Shown piece by piece: positions 8,167-17,463 of a stretch of 64,000 bases of DNA. The DNA lies in NCBI RefSeq assembly GCF_000298235.1, contig NZ_BAHE01000011.1, forward strand, positions 124,001-188,000. The letters are read 5' to 3'. The notes under the pieces are model-generated. The model was not told the DNA's origin and made no database searches. It saw only the letters and a program-made list of their open reading frames with translations. Numbering within the stretch: position 1 is the first letter of the stretch; every line of letters begins with the position of its first letter. A program made the translations under genes and the position numbers. The stretch comes from Gordonia namibiensis NBRC 108229 (GTDB lineage: Bacteria > Actinomycetota > Actinomycetes > Mycobacteriales > Mycobacteriaceae).

Positions 8167-9000
8167 GTGAGCCAGGTTACGTCAGGCGTGAGAGCGGGGT
8201 CACTCCCGGACCGCAAGGAGGGCGCCCGGTTCTATCAGGCGGAGTACCGGGTCCGGACCGGTGATGTCGACCAGGACATGCGGGTGCGGCTCGACGCCGT
8301 CGCGCGGTACCTGCAAGACGTCGCCAACGACAATCTCGAGGCCACCGAGTTCGGGAAGACCGAGCCCTTCTGGATCGTCCGGCGCACCATCATCGACGTC
8401 ATCCGGCCCATCTCCTGGCCGGCGACGGTCACCGCCCAGCGCTGGTGCGGCGCGCTGTCGACGCGCTGGACCAACATGCGGGTGCGGCTCACCTCCGAAC
8501 ACGAGACCAACCGCTTCAATCCCGACGACCGTCCCGCGGGCCTCGTCGAGACCGAGGCGTTCTGGATCAACGTCAGCGACAAGGGCGTGCCGTCCCGACT
8601 CTCCGACGAGGCCTTCGAGATGTTGTCGTCGATGACCGACGAGCACCGTCTGCGATGGAAGTCGATGAACCCGGAGAAGGCGCCGGCCGCCGAGGACATC
8701 CCGTTCCCCGACCGCGAGCACGTCCTGCGGATCACCGACTTCGACCCCTTCAAGCACCTCAACAACGCCGCCTACCTCGAGGCCATCGAGGACGAACTCG
8801 TCGAACACCCCGACCTCGTCGACATGCCGCACCGCGTCGTCATCGAGTATCTGCGGCCAATCGTGCCGGGGACGCGCCTGACCCTCCGTCGTGTCCGCGA
8901 AGGCGACCAGCTGACCGTGTGGCTGATGATGCCCGGCACCGGCGACGAGCTGGTGGTCGCGGCGAGTGTGGTGGTGGGTCCGCTGCCCACCGATCAGTAG
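8167..9000 (+). CDS. Acyl-ACP thioesterase (Fat-like, double hotdog)
   Basis: 277 residues, GTG start. Two hotdog halves are visible: the first carries the helix with ARYLQDVANDN and FWIVRRT, the second a FDPFKHLNNAAYLEAIED block with the Asn/His-containing LNN segment typical of acyl-ACP thioesterases. It resembles the single Fat-type thioesterase of mycobacteria. It would release fatty acids from acyl-ACP or acyl-CoA in the cytoplasm. It diverges from fprB across an intergenic region with a KstR-type box and a second inverted repeat. A short CAGTAG/CTACTG inverted repeat at its 3' end (around 8996-9020) is the only terminator candidate before the convergent lipoprotein gene. Confidence 0.8.
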   Translation: MSQVTSGVRAGSLPDRKEGARFYQAEYRVRTGDVDQDMRVRLDAVARYLQDVANDNLEATEFGKTEPFWIVRRTIIDVIRPISWPATVTAQRWCGALSTRWTNMRVRLTSEHETNRFNPDDRPAGLVETEAFWINVSDKGVPSRLSDEAFEMLSSMTDEHRLRWKSMNPEKAPAAEDIPFPDREHVLRITDFDPFKHLNNAAYLEAIEDELVEHPDLVDMPHRVVIEYLRPIVPGTRLTLRRVREGDQLTVWLMMPGTGDELVVAASVVVGPLPTDQ

Positions 9001-9014
9001 AAGGAATCTCGGGG

Positions 9015-9566
9015 CTACTGACCGCCCTGGAGCAGTAGCTCCATCAGCTTGATCGGCGCCTCGCACGGGTCGCCCGCGGGAGCGCTGCGGGGTTCGACGA
9101 ACCAGGTGAAGACCCCGCGGCTGGGAGCCCGCGCGGTGACGCCGCAGACACCGGGACGGTTCGGGTCGCGTTGGGTGAAGGCGGACTGGCTGGCGACCTT
9201 GATGTTCTCGGTCTGGAAGCCGAGCTTCTTGGCCGTCTCCTTCTCGAGGTTGACGTTGCCCCACTCGAACCAGTTGAACGTCACGCTGACGACGTCGGTC
9301 GCACCGGACACCAGCCACCGGCAGATCGCGCCGCTGAAGGACCGTTCGGCGAATCCGCCGCCGGCCACCACGTCGGCGATCATCGCGTCGGGTAGCACGT
9401 CGCATTCGAGGAGCAGTTTGTCGAACTGATCGGTGTCGATGTCGCTGCTGCCGGACTGTCCGGCGGCACCCACCGGCACCGGCTCACCGTCGACCGTGCG
9501 CGCACAACCGACGAGTGCGGTCAGGCCGAGGAGGACCGCAACGAGGACCGCCAGTGCCCGCCTCAT
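9015..9566 (-). CDS. DUF3558 lipoprotein
   Basis: 183 residues. The start ATG at 9566 overlaps the stop of the upstream gene (ATGA). It has a canonical lipoprotein signal, RRALAVLVAVLLGLTALVGC, with the lipobox Cys at residue 21. The mature part shows the DUF3558 pattern known from mycobacterial LprB/LprC-like proteins: a conserved LLLECDVLP block, AICRW, VSVTFNWFEWGN, and late paired cysteines (VCGV, DPCEAP). Function of the family is unknown. It is anchored on the outer face of the membrane and is paralogous to the DUF3558 part of the preceding gene, which points to a duplicated pair. Confidence 0.85.
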   Translation of the reverse strand: MRRALAVLVAVLLGLTALVGCARTVDGEPVPVGAAGQSGSSDIDTDQFDKLLLECDVLPDAMIADVVAGGGFAERSFSGAICRWLVSGATDVVSVTFNWFEWGNVNLEKETAKKLGFQTENIKVASQSAFTQRDPNRPGVCGVTARAPSRGVFTWFVEPRSAPAGDPCEAPIKLMELLLQGGQ

Positions 9567-10447
9567 GAGGCACGCTCGATGGACAGCTTCGCCAACTCCC
9601 GTGCGGCGTCGCAGATCTGCTCGATGGGCCGCGCCTGGACCGCATCGCCCCGGATGGACCACTCGAAGAAGTCGGCGCCGAATCCCATACCGACCTCGCA
9701 GATCTGGCCGGACTGGGTGTAACCGATGAACCCCTGGTGGCCGTCGATCTCGAGTTTGTTGGTGACGTCGCGCGACAGCTTGACGTTGGCCTCTTCGCGG
9801 CCGATCGGCGAACCGCGGTACCAGTTGAACGAGGCGACGGCACCCGTCCGCGAACCGGTGGTGTCCCACTCACAGACCGACGTGTTGTTGACGGTCTCGG
9901 TGAGTCCGCCGAAGCCGGTGATACGGGTGACCTCTTCCAGCGTCACCCCGCCGCACTTGCCGAAGAACGGTCCGGACCCTGCCTGTGCGGGAGCCTCGGG
10001 GGTGTTCGGCCGGTTCGGGTCGGCCGGCTCGTCGTCCGAACAACCCCCGACGAGTAGCACCACGACGGCGAGGAAGGCGACGAGAAAGCTCGAGTCACGG
10101 AGCCGATCGAGTTGTCGCCGTTCGCGTTTGGTGGGCCGGCCGGCACCACGGTCCCGGCGCGGCTGACTCGCCAGGATCTCCTTGGGCGGCGGTGGCGGCG
10201 ACCGGTCGATGAAGCATTCGGCGGCCATCGGCGCCGACACCCGCTTGTTGATGGTCTTGGTGACCTCGACGATGCGTTCGCGTCCGGCGAGCCGGACGCG
10301 GATCTCGTCACCCGGCACCACCGGCTGGGCGGGTTTCGCGGTCACGCCGTTCACACGGACATGGCCTCCGCGGCATGCGGCGCCGGCCGCGGATCGGGTC
10401 TTGGTCAGGCGGATGGCCCAGATGTAGGCGTCGACGCGCGTGGACAT
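9563..10447 (-). CDS. In-frame fusion: S4 RNA-binding (Hsp15-like) domain + membrane segment + DUF3558 domain
   Basis: 294 residues from ATG 10447; longer starts up to 10570 are possible. Residues 1-118 are a complete S4/Hsp15-like protein (TRVDAYIWAIRLTKTRS, GGHVRVNG, PVVPGDEIRV, then the basic tail GRPTKRERRQLDRLRD). Without any stop the frame runs into SSFLVAFLAVVVLLVGGC, a lipoprotein-like signal with Cys about 136, and a DUF3558 domain (KCGGVTLEEV, SVCEW, GQICEVG). These two modules are normally separate genes, and no ATG, GTG or TTG start lies between them at a workable distance. Either a true fusion placing an RNA-binding domain in the cytoplasm and DUF3558 outside, or an indel near 10060-10100, where a GTGA occurs in other frames. 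Confidence 0.7.
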   Translation of the reverse strand: MSTRVDAYIWAIRLTKTRSAAGAACRGGHVRVNGVTAKPAQPVVPGDEIRVRLAGRERIVEVTKTINKRVSAPMAAECFIDRSPPPPPKEILASQPRRDRGAGRPTKRERRQLDRLRDSSFLVAFLAVVVLLVGGCSDDEPADPNRPNTPEAPAQAGSGPFFGKCGGVTLEEVTRITGFGGLTETVNNTSVCEWDTTGSRTGAVASFNWYRGSPIGREEANVKLSRDVTNKLEIDGHQGFIGYTQSGQICEVGMGFGADFFEWSIRGDAVQARPIEQICDAARELAKLSIERAS

Positions 10448-10629
10448 GGTCAGTGACCCGGCCGCCCGACCGCCCGGCCGTGGCGACGTCCCGAATCGTC
10501 GATCATGCGCCCGCACTCCCTTCACCCGCATGCGCCCGCCGGCACCGCGCAGCGATGCGGTCGTGCTCATTGGCCACCACTGTAACCGCGCCGATCGTCG
10601 AGTCGGGGTTCACCGCGCGGGCGTCGTGC

Positions 10630-10824
10630 TCAGCGCTTGCGGGACAGCAGGTACACCCCGCCGCCGACCGCCAGGATGGCGAACAGGATCGCCAGGAACG
10701 TCTGGTCGAGCAACAGCAGGACCACGAACACGGCGATACCCGGCGACACCGCGACCAGGCTCATCACCGGATGCTGCCGGACGACCTCCGACACTGCTCT
10801 GCTTCTGTCGCGATCGATCGCCAT
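10630..10824 (-). CDS. Small two-helix membrane protein
   Basis: 64 residues. ATG at 10824 is five bases after a GGGAGG site; the GTG directly before it is too close to be the start. After a charged N-terminus (AIDRDRSRAVSEVVRQHP) there are two hydrophobic stretches, one around VSPGIAVFVVLLLL and one around FLAILFAILAVGGGVYLL, ending SRKR inside. This is a common actinobacterial small inner-membrane protein of unknown function. It is followed by the 180-bp gap before the S4 fusion gene and preceded by the terminator of the 12779 gene. Confidence 0.7.
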   Translation of the reverse strand: MAIDRDRSRAVSEVVRQHPVMSLVAVSPGIAVFVVLLLLDQTFLAILFAILAVGGGVYLLSRKR

Positions 10825-10963
10825 CACGACCTCCCTGCTCGGCTCCGTTGGTCCAGCTCCGGTTGCGTCCAGGGTAGTTCCTTCCCACGCGCGCCCGCCG
10901 GAGGCCGATCCGTCGACCGACGGTGAGCCCCGAGCTCAGGGGTGGGAGTCGGAAGATGGTCGA

Positions 10964-10997
10964 CGCCCCGGCACGGATCGAGTCCAGTGCCGGGGCG
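10964..10997. terminator. Strong hairpin downstream of the 11019-12779 gene
   Basis: CGCCCCGGCAC and GTGCCGGGGCG form perfect 11-bp arms around a 12-nt loop, about 20 bp after the stop of the leftward secreted-protein gene. There is no clear U-run, as usual for GC-rich actinobacterial terminators. Confidence 0.6.
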
Positions 10998-11018
10998 CCG
11001 GTCTGTGGGCGGCCGGTG

Positions 11019-12779
11019 TCAGGCCGCTTCTGCGCCGGAGCCGCTCGACGAACCCGAGTCGCTGTCGGAACCGCTGCCCGAGCCGGAGTCACTGTCGGAA
11101 CCGCTACCCGAGCCGGAGCCGCCGGCCGAGTCGGATCCGCTGTCCGAACCGCTGCCGTCGTCGGAGCCGGAGTCAGAGCCGCTGCCCGAACCCGAATCAC
11201 CGCCGCTGCTGTTGTCAGAGTCGTTGTCCGAGCCGGCGTCGGAATCCCCGGCGGCGGGCGCCTCGGGGGCGCGGTGCTTGCCCTCGTAGCCGTCGTCGGC
11301 CGCGCGATGCTTGCCGACGTACTCCTCGACGATGTTGCTGCCGGAGTCGTCGGATGCGACCTCGGACGCCTCGTGATCGGGGCCCACGAACTCAGCGGTT
11401 TCCGGTTCCGCGAAGGTCGACGCCGCGAACTCGGCGGGAGCCGAGGCCGCAACCCGGGCGACGGTGTTCGACTGCGGGATCACGGCGTCGTCGGTTGCCG
11501 GGATGCCGAAGGGGAACTCGTAGCTCGGGATGTGGATGACCGGGATGATCTCGCCGGTGTCGAGCTGCCCGAACGTGATGACCGGGAGGCCGAGGCGGTT
11601 CGGGCGGTACTCGCCGTTCACCTCGACCAGCGGACGGAACGTCACCTGGGAGCCCAGCCAGTCGACGGTGATCGGACCGGTGAAGCCGTAATCACTGGTG
11701 AGACGGAGGAAGTTGCCGCTCAGCAGGCCGTAGTCGCCGCCGATGCTCAGGCGGGCGAAGTCCTTGGAGAGGGACATCCAGTCGCCGTCGAAGTCGATGC
11801 CGGAACCGCTGAGGATCGCCGCCAGGATTCCCTGCAGCGCTTCCTGTCCGGCGTCACCGAGGACACCCGTCGGATCCGAGAACAATGCCGTCGGATCGGT
11901 GAGCGCGAACTGCACCTCGCCGTTGGGCTGCTGGTAGCGGAAGTCGAAGGTGCCCAGCACATTCGCACACGCTCCGACGCCATCGGCGTAGGCACCGGTG
12001 AGACCGCCGTAACAACCGACGCCCTTGATGCCGGGGATCTTGACGAGGGGAATCTCTTGACCCAGGACGGTGACCGCGAGTGGGTCGGTGTTCCACGCGT
12101 GTGCCGCCCCCAGTAGAGCAAATGACTTGGCCGCACGGCCGTCACTCGCCCCCGCGGTCGCGATGCTGAGCGGGAGATACGAGATAGCGGTCGCGTCGCC
12201 GTCGCGGAACGCCACCGCCAGTTGGAAGCCGTTGCCGATGACCTTCGCCGAGCCATCGGTACCCGGCGCGTCGGCGATGGAGCGCGGGACGTCCAGCCCG
12301 ATCCAACGCGCGATGTCGCCCAGGATCGAGTTCGAGATCGACTCGATGGTGCCCTTGACCGGGTCGTAGATCCCGACCGGCACGACCTCGATCCGGTCGG
12401 GCAGCACGATGGCGATACCGATGCCACCGAGATCGGTGCTCGACTGCGAGCAGTCGGCGCCATCGCGGGAGCCGCCGGAGACACACGACTCGATACGCCA
12501 GGCTTCGGCGATGTCCGCGAGCGCACCGTTGCCGATACCGCTGACCAGTTCCCCGAGAGGGTTACCCGTGTTGAAGCCCTTCGACCACGTCTCGAGCTTC
12601 TGAATGGAATCCGGGAGCAACGCCGCCTCGGCCGCCGCCGGTTCCATCGCCTGCCCGGCGCCGATCGCGGCCACCGTGGCGATCGCGGCAGCACCCGCGA
12701 CGACGCGATGCTGTCGCTTCTGCTTGCGGTCCGCGCGTCGCGCGACCTTCTCCGAACGCTGAGTTCCGTTCCGCCCCAT
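11019..12779 (-). CDS. Secreted protein with Ser/Gly/Asp-rich C-terminal tail
   Basis: 586 residues from ATG 12779; in-frame GTG starts slightly upstream (12788, 12812) are possible. A basic N-terminus ([12 protein letters not shown]) and hydrophobic segment [17 protein letters not shown] end at an AEA cleavage site near residue 50, indicating secretion. The central 400 residues are unrecognised, glycine-rich and beta-like, with one Cys pair region (CYGG, GACANV). After about residue 430 follow Ala/Glu-rich sequence, a repeated GKHRA motif, and about 75 residues almost entirely of Ser, Gly and Asp. Acidic SD-type tails are known in wall-spanning proteins elsewhere; the role here is unknown. 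Apparently a single-gene transcript with its own terminator. Confidence 0.78.
   Translation of the reverse strand: MGRNGTQRSEKVARRADRKQKRQHRVVAGAAAIATVAAIGAGQAMEPAAAEAALLPDSIQKLETWSKGFNTGNPLGELVSGIGNGALADIAEAWRIESCVSGGSRDGADCSQSSTDLGGIGIAIVLPDRIEVVPVGIYDPVKGTIESISNSILGDIARWIGLDVPRSIADAPGTDGSAKVIGNGFQLAVAFRDGDATAISYLPLSIATAGASDGRAAKSFALLGAAHAWNTDPLAVTVLGQEIPLVKIPGIKGVGCYGGLTGAYADGVGACANVLGTFDFRYQQPNGEVQFALTDPTALFSDPTGVLGDAGQEALQGILAAILSGSGIDFDGDWMSLSKDFARLSIGGDYGLLSGNFLRLTSDYGFTGPITVDWLGSQVTFRPLVEVNGEYRPNRLGLPVITFGQLDTGEIIPVIHIPSYEFPFGIPATDDAVIPQSNTVARVAASAPAEFAASTFAEPETAEFVGPDHEASEVASDDSGSNIVEEYVGKHRAADDGYEGKHRAPEAPAAGDSDAGSDNDSDNSSGGDSGSGSGSDSGSDDGSGSDSGSDSAGGSGSGSGSDSDSGSGSGSDSDSGSSSGSGAEAA
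11025..11245 (-). repeat. Imperfect repeats encoding a Ser/Gly/Asp tail
   Basis: The + strand reads as degenerate repeats of units such as CCGCTGCCCGAGCCGGAGTC. In the gene's sense they encode alternating SGSG, SDSG and DSGSD. Such repeats are prone to slippage and length variation between strains. Confidence 0.75.
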
Positions 12780-12930
12780 GCTGGTCACTCGTCCAACTTT
12801 CTTTCTTCCCACCCCTTGCGCTGAGCAAGTTAAGCATCGGAAATCGAAAATTGGTAGCCGGAACGAGACACGTGCACAAAACCGTCCCCTTGGACAAACG
12901 ACCAGGTGGGCGCGCTGGAAGGCACCCGGT

Positions 12931-12975
12931 TCCGTATGACACCGAGCCCGGTTTCCGGGTTCGGTGTCATACGGA
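12931..12975. repeat. Palindromic repeat family A, copy 1
   Basis: Two 21-nt arms (TCCGTATGACACCGA, then GCCCGG) that are complementary apart from one mismatch, with loop TTT. Similar elements occur at 41752-41790 and 42724-42762. Sits between atzF and the secreted-protein gene; can also act as a hairpin terminator for atzF. The rest of 12780-12930 shows nothing further, apart from the likely promoter area of the 12779 gene. Confidence 0.8.
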
Positions 12976-12994
12976 ACTCACCTGGACACGCGCT

Positions 12995-14665
12995 TTACCA
13001 CCGATCGCGATCGAGTTCCGTTCCCGCAGCGCCGGCGTCGGCCGCGCAGCCGAAGCCGACGATCCACCGCGCGGGTCCCGTCTCCCCATCGGTCACCTCG
13101 ACCTTGCCCAGCATCATCGGTTCCGGCAGGGCGGCGAGGAACTCCCCCAGCGCGGCCGGGGACAGGCGCCATACCTCGCCCCGGATCGCCCGTCCCGCAG
13201 CGGGATCGCGGATCAGTCCCGGCTTCGGCGGGATGGTGTCGAGCGCGACCAGGCGATAGGTCGGGGTCGTCGTGATCTCCCCCGCCCAGCGGGCACCCCG
13301 CTCGCTGAGCTCATGGGTGAGCGGGCCGCCCCGCATGTGCGCACCGAAGACCGCGAGCTCGATCGATTCCTCGGTCTCCACCCACGAGGCCCCGACATCG
13401 GGAACGCCGAGGAACCGGGCCACCACGTCGACGAGAACCGCGTCCTCGTGCGCAGCGCCGAGGAAGGTGACACTGAATTGCGCTCGGCTACCATCGCTTT
13501 CGGGGACCTCACCACTCGGCACGGCGAGTCCGCACAGGTCGAAGAGGTTGCAGAAGTTCGTATACGTACCCATCCGCGAGTTGACGCCGACCGGGTCGGC
13601 GGCGACCGAGGCGATCGTCGGGTGCGCAGGCGCGGTGGGGACCATCAGCACGGTGGCGTCGCCCCACTCCCCCATGGCCTCTGCCCGGAGTTCGGCGAGG
13701 CGGCGTCGGGCGCGCAGCAGGTCGACGGCACTGAATCGCGAAGCGGCACCGATGATCCCGGCGACGGTGGGGTCGATTCCGGCGGCGGCCGGGTCCGCCG
13801 AGTCCAAGAAGTCGCCGACGGCGTCGTGCCGTTCGGCGACGAGCGCGTCCTCGTAGAGCAGCTTCGCCGCCGCCAGGAACGGCGACAGATCGATGGTCTT
13901 GATCACGAAGCCGGCTGCCTCGGCCCGCATCACCGCCTCGACGAACGCGGCACGCCACGCCTCGTCGAGCTCGGGTAGTACGGCGGGCACGGCGACGACG
14001 GGTCGTTCCGGCGCGGCCAGCGGCACCGACGACTTGAACGGCCGGGGGCCCTGCGCGGTGGCCATCGCGGCCATCGCCCGATTGGCGAGCGGCAGGTCTG
14101 CGGCGAAGATGGTCACGGCGTCGTAGCTCGCACAGGCCGGCACGACGCCGTCGGTGGAGATCGCCCCGACCGTCGGCTTGACCCCGACGAGCCCTGCGAA
14201 TCCGGCGGGTACGCGGCCGGATCCGGCGGTGTCGGTGCCGATCGCGATGTCGGCGAACCCGAGTGCGACGGCCACCGCGGAACCGGAGCTCGAACCGCCG
14301 GAGACGCGGTCGGGTCGTCGTGCATCCCGCACTGCGCCATACGGACTGCGTGTCCCGACGAGGCCGGTGGCGAACTGGTCGAGGTTCGTCTTGCCGATCA
14401 CCACCGCACCGGCGGCCCGTAGTGCCGCGACCACGGGGGCGTCGGTGGCGGGTGTGTAGGCGTAGCCCGGGCACGCGGCCGTGGTCGGCAGCCCGGCGAC
14501 GTCGACGTTGTCCTTGACCGCGAGGACCGTGCCGGCCAGGGCTCCACCCGTTGCGAGGGCTGCGTCGAACTCGGCAGCGACCTCCGCCTGCGGACGCAGC
14601 GTGATGAAGACCTCCGGACGGTCTGCCTCGGCGATCCGCGTGTAGATCTCGTCGACCTTGCTCAC
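12995..14665 (-). CDS. atzF: Allophanate hydrolase
   Basis: 556 residues, GTG start overlapping the upstream stop by four bases (GTGA). The N-terminal 430 residues are an amidase-signature enzyme: Lys in VLAVKDNVDVAG (about residue 50), the glycine/serine segment GGSSSGSAVAVALG, and the second catalytic Ser in the GTDTAGSGRVPA stretch. The C-terminal 130 residues are the small allophanate hydrolase domain (GASWVETEESIELAVFGAHMRGG, in two parts). It hydrolyses allophanate (N-carboxyurea) to ammonia and CO2. It is the last gene of the nitrogen cluster and the enzyme most clearly defining its pathway. Confidence 0.93.
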   Translation of the reverse strand: MSKVDEIYTRIAEADRPEVFITLRPQAEVAAEFDAALATGGALAGTVLAVKDNVDVAGLPTTAACPGYAYTPATDAPVVAALRAAGAVVIGKTNLDQFATGLVGTRSPYGAVRDARRPDRVSGGSSSGSAVAVALGFADIAIGTDTAGSGRVPAGFAGLVGVKPTVGAISTDGVVPACASYDAVTIFAADLPLANRAMAAMATAQGPRPFKSSVPLAAPERPVVAVPAVLPELDEAWRAAFVEAVMRAEAAGFVIKTIDLSPFLAAAKLLYEDALVAERHDAVGDFLDSADPAAAGIDPTVAGIIGAASRFSAVDLLRARRRLAELRAEAMGEWGDATVLMVPTAPAHPTIASVAADPVGVNSRMGTYTNFCNLFDLCGLAVPSGEVPESDGSRAQFSVTFLGAAHEDAVLVDVVARFLGVPDVGASWVETEESIELAVFGAHMRGGPLTHELSERGARWAGEITTTPTYRLVALDTIPPKPGLIRDPAAGRAIRGEVWRLSPAALGEFLAALPEPMMLGKVEVTDGETGPARWIVGFGCAADAGAAGTELDRDRW

Positions 14666-16716
14666 GCCACCCGCTCCTCGTTCTCGGCCCCGACCGTGCT
14701 CAGGTCGGCGGCGAACTCACCCTGCGCAAACCATCTCTGACGTTCCTCGGCGCGGGCGATCTCCATTTTTTCCCGCCGGAAGGCGATGTCGTCGGAATTG
14801 TCGTCCAGGAACCGCTGGTGTTCGGCCAGCGAGAAGACACCGTCGGCGATCTTCGTGCTGTCCCCTCGGCCGGCCGCGACATCGGCACGCATGTCGAGAA
14901 GTTCCTCGGCACTGACCGGGTACCAGGAGATGCGGTCGAAGAAGCGCAGCAGCCAGGGATGCTCGGGATCGAAACCGGGCGCCGGCTGCGGGTGGCGGTG
15001 ATTCCACACCTGCGTGGTGCGTCCGACGAACTGATAACCGCCGGGGCCCTCCATGCCGTAGATACACAGGTAGGCGCCGCCGATGCCGACCGCGTTCTCC
15101 GGGGTCCAGGTCCGGGCGGGGTTGTACTTCGTGGTGACGAGCCGATGCCGCGGGTCCAACGGGACCGCAACGGGCGCACCGAGGTACACGTCCCCCAGGC
15201 CCAGCACCAGATAGCTGGCGTCGAACACGGTCCGGTAGACGTCGTCGACGGAGTCGAGTCCGTTCATGCGGCGGATGAACTCGATGTTCCACGGGCACCA
15301 CGGAGCGTCGGAGCGGACTCCGAGCATGTAGCGCTCGATGGCCTCGCGGGTGGCCGGGTCGTCCCAGGACAGCGGCAGATGCACCGTTCGGCTGGGCACC
15401 ACGAGATCCTCGGCCGCGGGCAGTTGGCTCTCACATTCGGTGAGCCACTCGAGCATCCGGGACTGGGACCACACGTCCGGGTCGGCTTTGACCTGGAGCG
15501 ACCGGATACCCGGTGTGAGATCGATGAGGCCCCGGGGTTTTTCGGCGGCGATGCGCTCGCTCAGGGCATGCACACGGGCGCGCAGGGCCAGATCGAGCTG
15601 CATGTCGCCGTATTCGACGAGGATGTTGTCGTCACCGGAACGCCGGTAGGTCACCGAGGTGGTCCCGTCGGCGGTCGTCGTCGAGCCGAGGATGCCGTTG
15701 TCGGCGTCGCCGCCCGAGGACAGGACGTCGACGAAGCTGGCACGCCGGCCGAGACCGGTCTCCTTGGGCGACGCGGTCTCCTCGCTGCGCACGGCCACGA
15801 AGCGGATCGTGTCACCGGGCTTGAGCTGGCCGAGCTTCCACCGCTGGGCGGTCACCACCGTCACCGGGCACACGAACCCGCCGAGGCTGGGGCCGTCGGG
15901 ACCGAGCAGGATGGGGGTGTCACCGGTGAAGTCCAGCGCACCAACGGAATACGCGTTGTCGTGGATGTTCGACGGGTGCAGACCTGCCTCGCCGCCGTCG
16001 TTGCGCGCCCACCGTGGCTTGGGACCGATGAGTCGGATGCCGGTCCGATCGGAGTTGAAGTGCACCTCGTAGTCGGTGGCGAAGACGTCGGCGATGTCGG
16101 CCTCGGTGAAGAACTCCGGTGCGCCGTGCGGACCGACGGTCACCGCCAGCTGCCAGGTGTTGGTGAATGCCGGCTGCTCGTCACCGAGGATGCGCCGCGC
16201 CGGGCCGGACGGGGCGCCGAGCAGCGCGAGCCGATCACCGGCCGCAAGCGGACGGCCGGCCAGACCGCCGAATCGACCCATCGTGAACGTCGAACGGCTC
16301 CCGAGGTAGTCCTCGGCGTCGAGACCACCGGACACCGCGATGTACGCCCGCATGCCGAGCGCCCCCACCGTCCCGACGTCGAGGACGTCACCGGCCGACA
16401 CCGTCAGCGGAACCCATTGCGGCGCGGTCTTTCCGTTGAGGGTCACGGTCACCGGCGCGCCGGTGACCGCCACGACGGCGTCGGCGTCGAACCGCAGCGC
16501 CGGACCCATCAGGGTGACCTCGAGACCGGCTGCCGTCTCGGGGTTCCCGACCGCGAGGTTGGCCAGACGGAATGACAGGTCGTCCATGGGCCCGGACGGC
16601 GGGACCCCGACCTTCCAGTACCCGATACGACCGGGCCAGTCCTGGATGGTGGTCAGCGGACCGGACCGCAGGACGGTGACGGGGGCGGGCGTGGCGGCCC
16701 CGGTGGCGGCAGACAT
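14662..16716 (-). CDS. Carboxyltransferase-only urea/guanidine carboxylase homologue (AHS2-AHS1), no biotin carboxylase or carrier domain
   Basis: 684 residues, ATG 16716 behind GAGGAA. Residues about 12-330 match the AHS2/KipA half (VTVLRSGPLTTIQDWPGR, GPMDDLSFRLANLAVGN) and about 360-590 the AHS1/KipI half (VTYRRSGDDNILVEYG, LTPGIRSLQV). The last 90 residues correspond to the linker that in urea carboxylase leads to the biotinyl domain. A complete urea or guanidine carboxylase is about 1,200 residues with an N-terminal biotin carboxylase and C-terminal AMKM-type biotin site; both are absent here. Order AHS2 then AHS1 differs from the usual KipI-KipA oxoprolinase fusion, and the neighbours are those of the guanidine/urea route. 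It must borrow a biotin-charged partner or do something else. Confidence 0.82.
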   Translation of the reverse strand: MSAATGAATPAPVTVLRSGPLTTIQDWPGRIGYWKVGVPPSGPMDDLSFRLANLAVGNPETAAGLEVTLMGPALRFDADAVVAVTGAPVTVTLNGKTAPQWVPLTVSAGDVLDVGTVGALGMRAYIAVSGGLDAEDYLGSRSTFTMGRFGGLAGRPLAAGDRLALLGAPSGPARRILGDEQPAFTNTWQLAVTVGPHGAPEFFTEADIADVFATDYEVHFNSDRTGIRLIGPKPRWARNDGGEAGLHPSNIHDNAYSVGALDFTGDTPILLGPDGPSLGGFVCPVTVVTAQRWKLGQLKPGDTIRFVAVRSEETASPKETGLGRRASFVDVLSSGGDADNGILGSTTTADGTTSVTYRRSGDDNILVEYGDMQLDLALRARVHALSERIAAEKPRGLIDLTPGIRSLQVKADPDVWSQSRMLEWLTECESQLPAAEDLVVPSRTVHLPLSWDDPATREAIERYMLGVRSDAPWCPWNIEFIRRMNGLDSVDDVYRTVFDASYLVLGLGDVYLGAPVAVPLDPRHRLVTTKYNPARTWTPENAVGIGGAYLCIYGMEGPGGYQFVGRTTQVWNHRHPQPAPGFDPEHPWLLRFFDRISWYPVSAEELLDMRADVAAGRGDSTKIADGVFSLAEHQRFLDDNSDDIAFRREKMEIARAEERQRWFAQGEFAADLSTVGAENEERVA

Positions 16717-16767
16717 GGTGTGGTTCCTCGCAGGTCGATGTGCGGTAAGGGTTTCGGCGCGACGGCC

Positions 16768-17436
16768 CTAGGCCGCGGGTCGGGTCACGATGACGCGGAC
16801 CGCGGTCGGGTCGAATCCGTTGCAGGGGTTGTTGATCTGCGGGCAGTTGGAGATCAGTACCAAGGTGTCGACGTCGGCCCGCAGGGCGATGCGCTTGCCG
16901 GGCGCCGACAGACCGTCGACGATGCCGAGGGAGCCGTCGGGATCGACCGGCACGTTCATGAAGAAGTTGACGTTGCCGACCAGATCGGCCTTGCCGAGTC
17001 CGTGGCGACTGCCCTCGATCAGGAAGTTCTCGACGCACGCGTGCTGATGCTTGGTGTGGTGGCCGTAGCGAAGCGTGTTGGATTCCTGCGAGCAGGCGCC
17101 GCCCACGGTGTCGTGGTTGCCGACCTCGTCGGCGACGATCGTCATCAGCGGTTCGCCCTCCTGGTCGCGGATGACGGTGCCGGTGGTCAGGAAGATGTTG
17201 CCCTGCGCGGCGATCGTGGCCTGCGCCGAGTAGCGCTTGGCGTGGTCGGCCGCACCGTAGAAGAGGGTGTCGACGGCCTGGTTGCCGTAGAGGTCGACGA
17301 TGGTGAGCACGTCGCCGGCGGCGACGACTCCCGACCAGGGGCCGCGTTCGCCGACCAGTCCGTCGTAGACGACGGTTCCGGACACGAGCGCGAGTTCCGC
17401 GGCAGGGGCGGTGGCGAAGTCGATGGTGGTGGTCAT
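16768..17436 (-). CDS. DUF1989 urea carboxylase-associated protein, UAAP2 type (carboxyguanidine deiminase subunit candidate)
   Basis: 222 residues, ATG with GAGAGGAA ribosome site. Typical DUF1989 blocks: DLYGNQAVDTLFY, the HDTVGGACSQESNTLRYG segment containing the conserved Cys, NVNFFMNVPVDPDG, SAPGKRIALRADVDTLVLIS, and the C-terminal NCPQINNPCNGF. Paired DUF1989 proteins beside a carboxylase and allophanate hydrolase have been shown in guanidine-assimilating bacteria to deiminate carboxyguanidine to allophanate. By position and sequence this is one subunit. It is 27 bp downstream of its partner, consistent with a heterodimer. Confidence 0.85.
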   Translation of the reverse strand: MTTTIDFATAPAAELALVSGTVVYDGLVGERGPWSGVVAAGDVLTIVDLYGNQAVDTLFYGAADHAKRYSAQATIAAQGNIFLTTGTVIRDQEGEPLMTIVADEVGNHDTVGGACSQESNTLRYGHHTKHQHACVENFLIEGSRHGLGKADLVGNVNFFMNVPVDPDGSLGIVDGLSAPGKRIALRADVDTLVLISNCPQINNPCNGFDPTAVRVIVTRPAA

Positions 17437-17463
17437 GAGTGTGTTCCTCTCGGGTCGGGACGC

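Noticed and set aside
11025..11245. CRISPR-like array
   Set aside because: The repeats lie in frame inside a gene and encode S/G/D residues; no unique spacers and no cas genes.
14662..16716. 5-oxoprolinase PxpBC
   Set aside because: Domain order AHS2-AHS1, the urea-carboxylase-like C-terminal linker and the AtzF/DUF1989 neighbours fit the guanidine/urea route; no PxpA gene is present.
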